Origin: Polyodon spathula
Taxonomy: Eukaryota; Chordata; Actinopteri; Acipenseriformes; Polyodontidae
Direction: 5' to 3'
DNA length: 64,000 bases
Assembly: GCF_017654505.1 (NCBI RefSeq)
Contig: NC_054540.1
Span: 38,828,017 to 38,892,016 of the forward strand
Position 1 is the first letter of the stretch. Every line of letters starts with the position of its first letter. The position numbers and the translations under genes were made by a program. This document shows positions 58,231 to 64,000 of this stretch, piece after piece. The notes beneath the pieces were generated by a model. That model was not told the origin of the DNA. It saw only the letters and a program-made list of their open reading frames with translations, and searched no databases.

Positions 58231-58540
58231 CTCCACTCCCAAACACACAACCCAGAGTGGGTGAAAACATGCAGCTTTTATGCAGCTGTACCGTGACTTA
58301 ATTGCTAATCAATCATTCAATTGGAGTCGCGGTACAACTGCACGTGAATTAATAAAGTGCAATTCCCCGTGCTCAAATATTATTACTTTTTACTTGAACG
58401 TGAAGTGCTGTGCAATCCTCATGCCTAAATACAAATATACATTTTAAACACTCGTGTTACACAGACCAGTTTATATCCCGTTTACCAATGACTATACACC
58501 AACATTAAAACACAACACTTAACACAAAATACACACAGAA
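57972..58540 (-). mobile_element. LTR family A, truncated solo copy
   Basis: Starts TGTCACAAAGACGGCCG like the LTR at 11983 and matches it through ATACACACAG, losing the last 20-odd bases including the terminal TCACA. It holds a (CT)n run at 58191-58228. No second LTR or internal region is present. Confidence 0.82.
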
Positions 58541-58948
58541 ATGCAGGTTTCCATGCAAAACTAGGCGTAGATTATCCTATGTGTTTCATCATTTATACGA
58601 GTAAATGAGATTTACCCTATCCCTCTTTTTGGCTGTTTTTTTCCGGCCACAAACTCGATTTACCAGAGTAATTATCCCAAACGTGCCCACACATCGCCAT
58701 TTCACGTGTAAATTGACCCACATGGAAACCTCATGATTGCCTGACACAAATAATTTGTTTGACTGTGATATTTAACTATGATTAGGGTTTCAGATTTTAG
58801 GTTTTCACTGATAAAGACTGTTAAATACAGTAGTTTATCCTTTAGAAAGAATCTAAGCTCGTCTAAGACTACTGCTTATTTTGTCCATAGTGAAGCACAC
58901 CGATTTCCTATCTGTGCTGCTATTCAGTCTGAGCACATTGCAAGGTAC
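58541..58948. other. No gene identified
   Basis: AT-rich spacer between two LTRs; a plus frame beginning at 58778 runs into the next LTR and is not a gene. Confidence 0.5.
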
Positions 58949-59729
58949 TGTGACAGAAATACAATGAGTTCTGGTTGTAAATCTCCCTCTCGACCTGTGA
59001 GGTTGCTAAATAGCGAAAGGAGAAATCTCTGGACGGGCTGGCCTGACAGTTTGTTTCCGAGGTCAGGAAGTCGATCAGCCTGGATGGAAGCAAGACTCTG
59101 TTGCAGGAACGTATTGACCCGGAAGGTAAACGAAGTAGCAGCTGCAAGCAATAGACACAGCTGGAATCGTTTACCAAGGGATCATGCAGGGTAGCATAAA
59201 AGGGGCTAGAGAAATGCTAATCTTTTCCTTCGCTTGGGTTTGCGCTTTAACCAGAAAGGACTGAGAGAGCTGCAGTAGTGACTGCCAGAGAATGTGAAAG
59301 AATATTCGTGAGTGTTGTGTTTGTTTATATTGTCTGTTAGTAACTGTCTGTGTTTATTGAACCACCAGACAGCTAACACGTATCCAGAGCTGTCGCCTTG
59401 GGCCAGCACAAGCTGGATCTTCACTGCACCAATAGTCACAAAATAACATTGTTTATCACCCACCACGAGCACGACCACACGCACCCAGGACTGGTGACCA
59501 TGACCAGTATTATTGTGGGGCAGATATGTCAGTGATTATTGTTTGGGACTGTAACCCTGTTTTCTTGTCCATGCAATACACATCATTGTGTATTGCCAGG
59601 ATTTATTATTTGGTCGCCAGTCACAGATTATAATTAAATCCACGTTCCTACTGGATTACAATTGTTTGTAATTTCCTTTGCACTGCATCACCTCTACACC
59701 TGTTCACAATCACCGGCCACTTTGCCACA
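58949..59729 (+). mobile_element. LTR family B, full-length copy
   Basis: 781 bp from TGTGACAG to TTTGCCACA, flanked by GGTAC (58944-58948) and GGTGC (59730-59734), a likely target duplication with one change. A TATA-like GCATAAAAGGGGC lies near 59194. It is related to 31642-32369 over its length and to 5588-5932 at its 5' end. No internal coding region, so solo. Confidence 0.75.
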
Positions 59730-59734
59730 GGTGC

Positions 59735-61208
59735 CTTAACACATTAAAACTGAGGTACTTTTGAAAAATAATTCACTTTCAGATAGAGGAAGCACTGAAT
59801 AGTCGACTAGAAAAGTGACTGTTGAACTGGTAGCTGACTAGTCGCATGTCACATGATTGTAAATTAAGTGTAAAGCATGCGGTTTCAGAGAGACGGAAGT
59901 GCAGTTGATGTTTTAGAAAATTGATAAATAAATCACATTAATAACTTTACAAAGATTCACGCAAAGTGTACCCAACAGTAGCACAGCACCAGACATTATC
60001 AAATGCATGGTTTGTTATTATGCTATCTGTTTTATAAATGGCGACCAGTCAATCTATTCAACTATTTTTCTCAAATACTTTTAGATGATAAAGAATGAAA
60101 AAAGCTCTGATAAAAAAAACACATTTTGTCCATCTATAAAACTTTTCAAAAAATAAAGAAAGAAAAGGGGAAGAAATAGGACTGGATTAATACTAATACA
60201 GACCAAAAAAAGTAAAGGCCTCAGCTGCTACTCACTGCCTAACACAGAATGTTGTCATGGTCTTTAGTTATGGAGTTGCAATGACAGGCACACGCCCACC
60301 AATAATAACAAAAAAGGTCTGTCTGGTACAATATGTATTCTCTACATACAGCCTTGCTTTGTATTACTACTTGGCTGTTTTTTTTTTCAAGTAGAAATGG
60401 TCAGATTAAAAAATACAGCAATAAAAAAAGTTTTTTGTCTCTAAACAATAAAATAAATCCGTCTGACATTTGATTTGCATGGAAGGCTTTAACTGTAGGG
60501 GCACAGGAAAACCACGTATTTGCATTGAATTTTTTTCATATATTTACATTTTCAGGATCAGCAACACCTGGCATCCGTCAAGAGTTAATAAAGCAGAAAG
60601 CTGGTGAAACACTAGACAATGAGTTACTTCAATGATATCTGTGCTTAACGTTGTATAAAAAATGAAGTCCAGAGGAAATTTTGTGTTTAAAAAGTTGTGT
60701 GGAAATGTGTTGTAATTAAACCACTGATAGTGACACACTTGCATGGAGTGCATTTGATAGCATTTGTTTTGTTTTTTTACTACAACCTTATGACTCTATA
60801 GCTTCATATGGACAACTTAAACAAATTTCGGGATAGAAATAAAACTGAGTGCAAAGAAAATGTAACAATATTTAAACTCCCACAGAGAATAAAATTCATC
60901 AACTTTTTTCTTGCGAATCATGGAGGAGAAAAATTCATAAACTAAATTTATCAGGTACATTTTGTTACTGCTGATAATAACGGAGTGAATAACTATTAAT
61001 AAAATTTTATTTTGAGAAAATAATTGAAAGTAATGTCCAGTATTGTTTATAAAACCATCAGAATAAATGTGTATTATGTCATTTGCAAGCACCAGGTTAA
61101 ACAATGTCTTGTAATTTGCCCAAATGTCATTATTTTCAGGAAGTATTGTAACATCAGTCAGGTCATAGAATAACATGTTTTTATCCATGTATATCTAAGC
61201 AGAATGCA
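59735..61208. other. No gene identified
   Basis: AT-rich, with short frames only; the longest (minus 60817-61188) is Ile/Phe/Tyr-rich, as expected of AT-rich non-coding sequence. Confidence 0.5.
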
Positions 61209-61227
61209 TAATAATAAATACTTTACA

Positions 61228-61299
<72 letters not shown>
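61209..61299. repeat. (TA)n microsatellite
   Basis: About 45 uninterrupted TA units. Confidence 0.95.
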
Positions 61300-62095
61300 T
61301 GAAAAAAAAAAAGCAAAAAGTTTGTATGGTTTCTCAAGTACTTTATAATATTCCCCAGAGTGTTCTGAAAAAAGGACACTATTTCCAACATGCTACTCTA
61401 AAAAAAAGGATTTTTAGTGAATATTTCAGGAAGAGAGTCAAATATAGCCAAAAAATTTACAGCTGCAAAACATTAGAAAGTGAAAAATGTACCTCCTTTT
61501 CAGATTTGCGGAACACACATCAATTGATTGCATATGTACCAAAATCTAACAAACTACCACTTTCTGACTCTATTTAAAGCTCTATTCAAACTTACCAGAA
61601 AGTTTTATTTTCAGTTTTGAGATCCCTCAGGGTGCACATATCTAGTGTCTACCTTTTTATATAACGCTCAGTTTCCTTCTCAAATCAATAGCTAAGCCCA
61701 TTGAAATTAAACACAACCTATCATTTGCCCCATTACCAGCTAAATAAAATAAACAAGAATGACCGCCACATCGCAATGCATTCTGGTAGTTGTAGTCCAG
61801 AGTAAAAGATACCTAAATGAATTGAGTTTTAAAAAAAACTGACCTGTGTTGTTGAACCTGGAGCCTTATAAATAAAGCTAAATTGCTGATTAGCTTGCAT
61901 GGAAATTTCTCCATTACTACTGGTACAAAAAAAACAAGTAAATTACAGACATGTATGGCAACCATGGTTTATCATGAATGCATAGTATAAGCATGGGGAA
62001 AACATAGAAATTGATTAATAACAATAAAATATACCATTGTAGCTGCACTTAAATTGTCAGTAGCTACGGAAACAAAATGATTCCATAAATCTCAC
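61300..62095. other. No gene identified
   Basis: No recognisable frame. ATTCTGGTAGTTGTAGTCCAG near 61780-61802 resembles a palindromic motif often seen in vertebrate repeat families but is too short to classify. Confidence 0.4.
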
Positions 62096-62099
62096 CTGT

Positions 62100-62705
62100 T
62101 GTGCATTTCCATTCACTATATAGGTGTCAAAAGTGCAGTTTGTAAAGAAACTCATAGTAAACATATACTATGATATCTAGTACTACACTAGGCTCAAGCT
62201 TTCATACAGTGTTGCACTTCCTTGGTCATTCTATCTGGAGTGATATTGTACCCACACCTTAAATACTGTCTTGTCTTAATCAACCAGTTGTTTCCTTCAA
62301 TGGAGGCGTACAATTACAGTCCTGGAGGGCTATTCCATTCCAGGTTTAACAGCTACAATTATATAATAAACTCAGGGTCTGGACTGAGGTTTAAATGATT
62401 CCATTAAATAATTTAGAAAAGGGTTGGAACAAAGATCAGGAGTGCAAGGGCTAATCTTGACCCCCATTGCCTGTGTGACTGACCATGTCACCCAGTAACA
62501 TGCTTTGACACACAAGACACTGCTGAGATTAAGTGGGATAAAATGTGAAGCAGTAACTGACATCCTGAGAGCAGGCCATGGAAGCTGAGAACCTTCTTTA
62601 ACCTAGACTAGTATATTACCAGATGTCAGGATTTACAATGAAAAAACATATTTGCTACAAAATGTGTTTTTGTTTTTTCAAAGTACATATCTGCAAATGA
62701 TTTTG
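62100..62705. mobile_element. Foldback MITE, copy 2
   Basis: Related to 35443-35822. The left arm contains GATATCTAGTACTACACTAG (62171-62190) and the right arm CTAGTATATTACCAGATGTC, its imperfect reverse complement. The interior holds AACATGCTTTGACACACAAG, shared with copy 1, plus about 200 bp absent from copy 1. Confidence 0.72.
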
Positions 62706-64000
62706 ATAGCTACAGCCCCTTCAAGCTATCCCTGTCTCTATGCATGTCTGCTATACATGATATTATTTAGTCATTTAGAACAAACATACTTAAAATGCAC
62801 CAAGCACATAATGGATATTAATGTTAAACTCAAGAATTACTTAAAGAATGTTTTTTACAGATTTCCCAGTGTCTGCATTAATTCCTTTTTCCATAGTGTA
62901 GTTTTGCTATGCACAAAACTTTACCAAAAATCAGGTCATGTTGAGTGTACACACATTTCCTTTCCTTAGAAACCTGCTTTCCACTACTGCCTAAACAAGG
63001 GTGGGATAGCTTGTACCTAAATCAACTAACAAGCTAGGAGAATAATACCTGCAGATGCTTACTGTACCAGAATATCTTTTGGGTTTTTTTTCTCTTTATT
63101 ATTATTTTGGTAGTTGAAAGAGCCATTACAAAATACAAAACATCAATCCCACTTCGCTCCCCCCCTCCCCATCTTTCCCAGGGTGGCAACCCCTCCCTCC
63201 TTAGCCCACAGATCCCCGAGACCCAGAAGATCTAGCTCATACAGTGGTAGTTGTGGATGGGTTTAATAATGTTTTAATGTTGTCCAGTCACGCATAGACC
63301 CCTCTCCAGCGTCATGTATCAGTGCGATAAAAAGCTCCAAATGTACGAGTTGACAAGAATAGAGAAATCCAATCCTGTGTTATAAGGTTATGAACTCTAC
63401 AACGATACAACCTGACAGACAAGTCACCTGCAGGAGGATCAATTCAGCCCATTTCCTGTCAGAAAAAAAAAAAAAAAAAAAAAAATGAATGTGTTTTATT
63501 CAGTACCTTGACTGTTAAGAAGTTATAGTCAGGATCGAGGTATACAAAATAAATAAATAAATAAATAAAGGTTTAATTAGTCATTCATAAAAACTTCATA
63601 AAGGCTACGCAGTATAACCAATGGCATATTTCTTCTTTGTCACTTTGAAAGCTGACATAGCATGCATGTATGTATTTATAACATGTTGTCACATCATGTT
63701 ACACACCAAAAGTTATTTGAAAATTCAGCATTTCAAATACATTTATGTGACTCACAGCCATTAATAACTTCAATGTGACTCTTCAGATTAACAATATCCC
63801 TTTCAAAATTACTGTAACAAATGTTATGCATTTTTATATGCATATTAAATCAGTTTTTAAATTTAGCATGAAGGATTATGTATATAGTTATATAGTGTTG
63901 TGAAGTGTTATAAAAAAAAAAAAAGAGTCTTATGCCTTAGTGGAACAGCATGAAAACCACTATGTGATGTAAATATGAAACCAGTGGCTTCAGACATTGA
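62706..64000. other. No gene identified; simple repeats
   Basis: Contains a C-rich tract at 63150-63205, a poly(A) run at 63462-63485 and (AAAT)n at 63547-63568. No coding sequence recognised. Confidence 0.5.

Overview
The window is repeat-rich vertebrate nuclear DNA holding one recognisable host gene, CDKN1B (cyclin-dependent kinase inhibitor p27Kip1), on the plus strand. The gene runs from a promoter and 5' leader near 37.86-38.23 kb, through two coding exons (38234-38720 and 39362-39486, 203 residues), to a non-coding last exon ending near the AATAAA at 42172. The repeats (Tc1/mariner elements, CR1-like and Tx1-like LINEs, tRNA-derived SINEs, a Helitron, LTR elements and a Maverick/Polinton remnant) indicate a ray-finned fish. 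The CR1-like family looks like those I associate with non-teleosts such as sturgeon or paddlefish; that is an inference, not a proven assignment.

Layout. 1-1.9 kb: nothing identified. 1.9-3.5 kb: CR1-like LINE (minus). 3.6-5.6 kb: decayed Maverick/Polinton block with packaging ATPase, adenain-type protease and major capsid protein. 5.6-7.6 kb: LTR fragments and an unidentified GC-rich frame. 7.6-11.25 kb: decayed Helitron encoding a Rep (HUH) domain, a PIF1-type helicase and a ubiquitin-specific protease (USP) domain. 11.6-16.1 kb: long inverted repeats enclosing a complete gag-only LTR retrotransposon (11983-15417, minus) with equal 597-bp LTRs, 5-bp target duplication, PBS and PPT. 16.1-20 kb: exon-like relic, microsatellite, a non-autonomous DNA transposon and minisatellites. 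20-28.6 kb: three Tc1/mariner copies and a large composite repeat. 30.9-32.8 kb: telomere-like minisatellites in inverted orientation on either side of an LTR. 33.7-34.4 kb: solo LTR with perfect target duplication. 35-36 kb: foldback MITE and a minisatellite. 37.9-42.2 kb: CDKN1B. 45.8-47.4 kb: hAT relic with a BED finger. 47.8-51 kb: Tx1-like LINE. 51.3-53.4 kb: second CR1-like copy. 53.5-57.2 kb: inverted second copy of the composite repeat, split by a Tc1 element. 57.8-59.7 kb: second Helitron USP tail, then LTRs of two families already seen upstream. 59.7-64 kb: mostly unassigned, with another foldback MITE.

No protein-coding gene other than CDKN1B looks functional; the transposon frames carry stops or frameshifts. 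CDKN1B shows conserved regulatory sequence: a YY1-like block downstream of a TATA-like element, upstream open reading frames (one overlapping the start codon), a splice donor four bases after the stop, and two 8-mer miR-221/222 sites in the 3' UTR.
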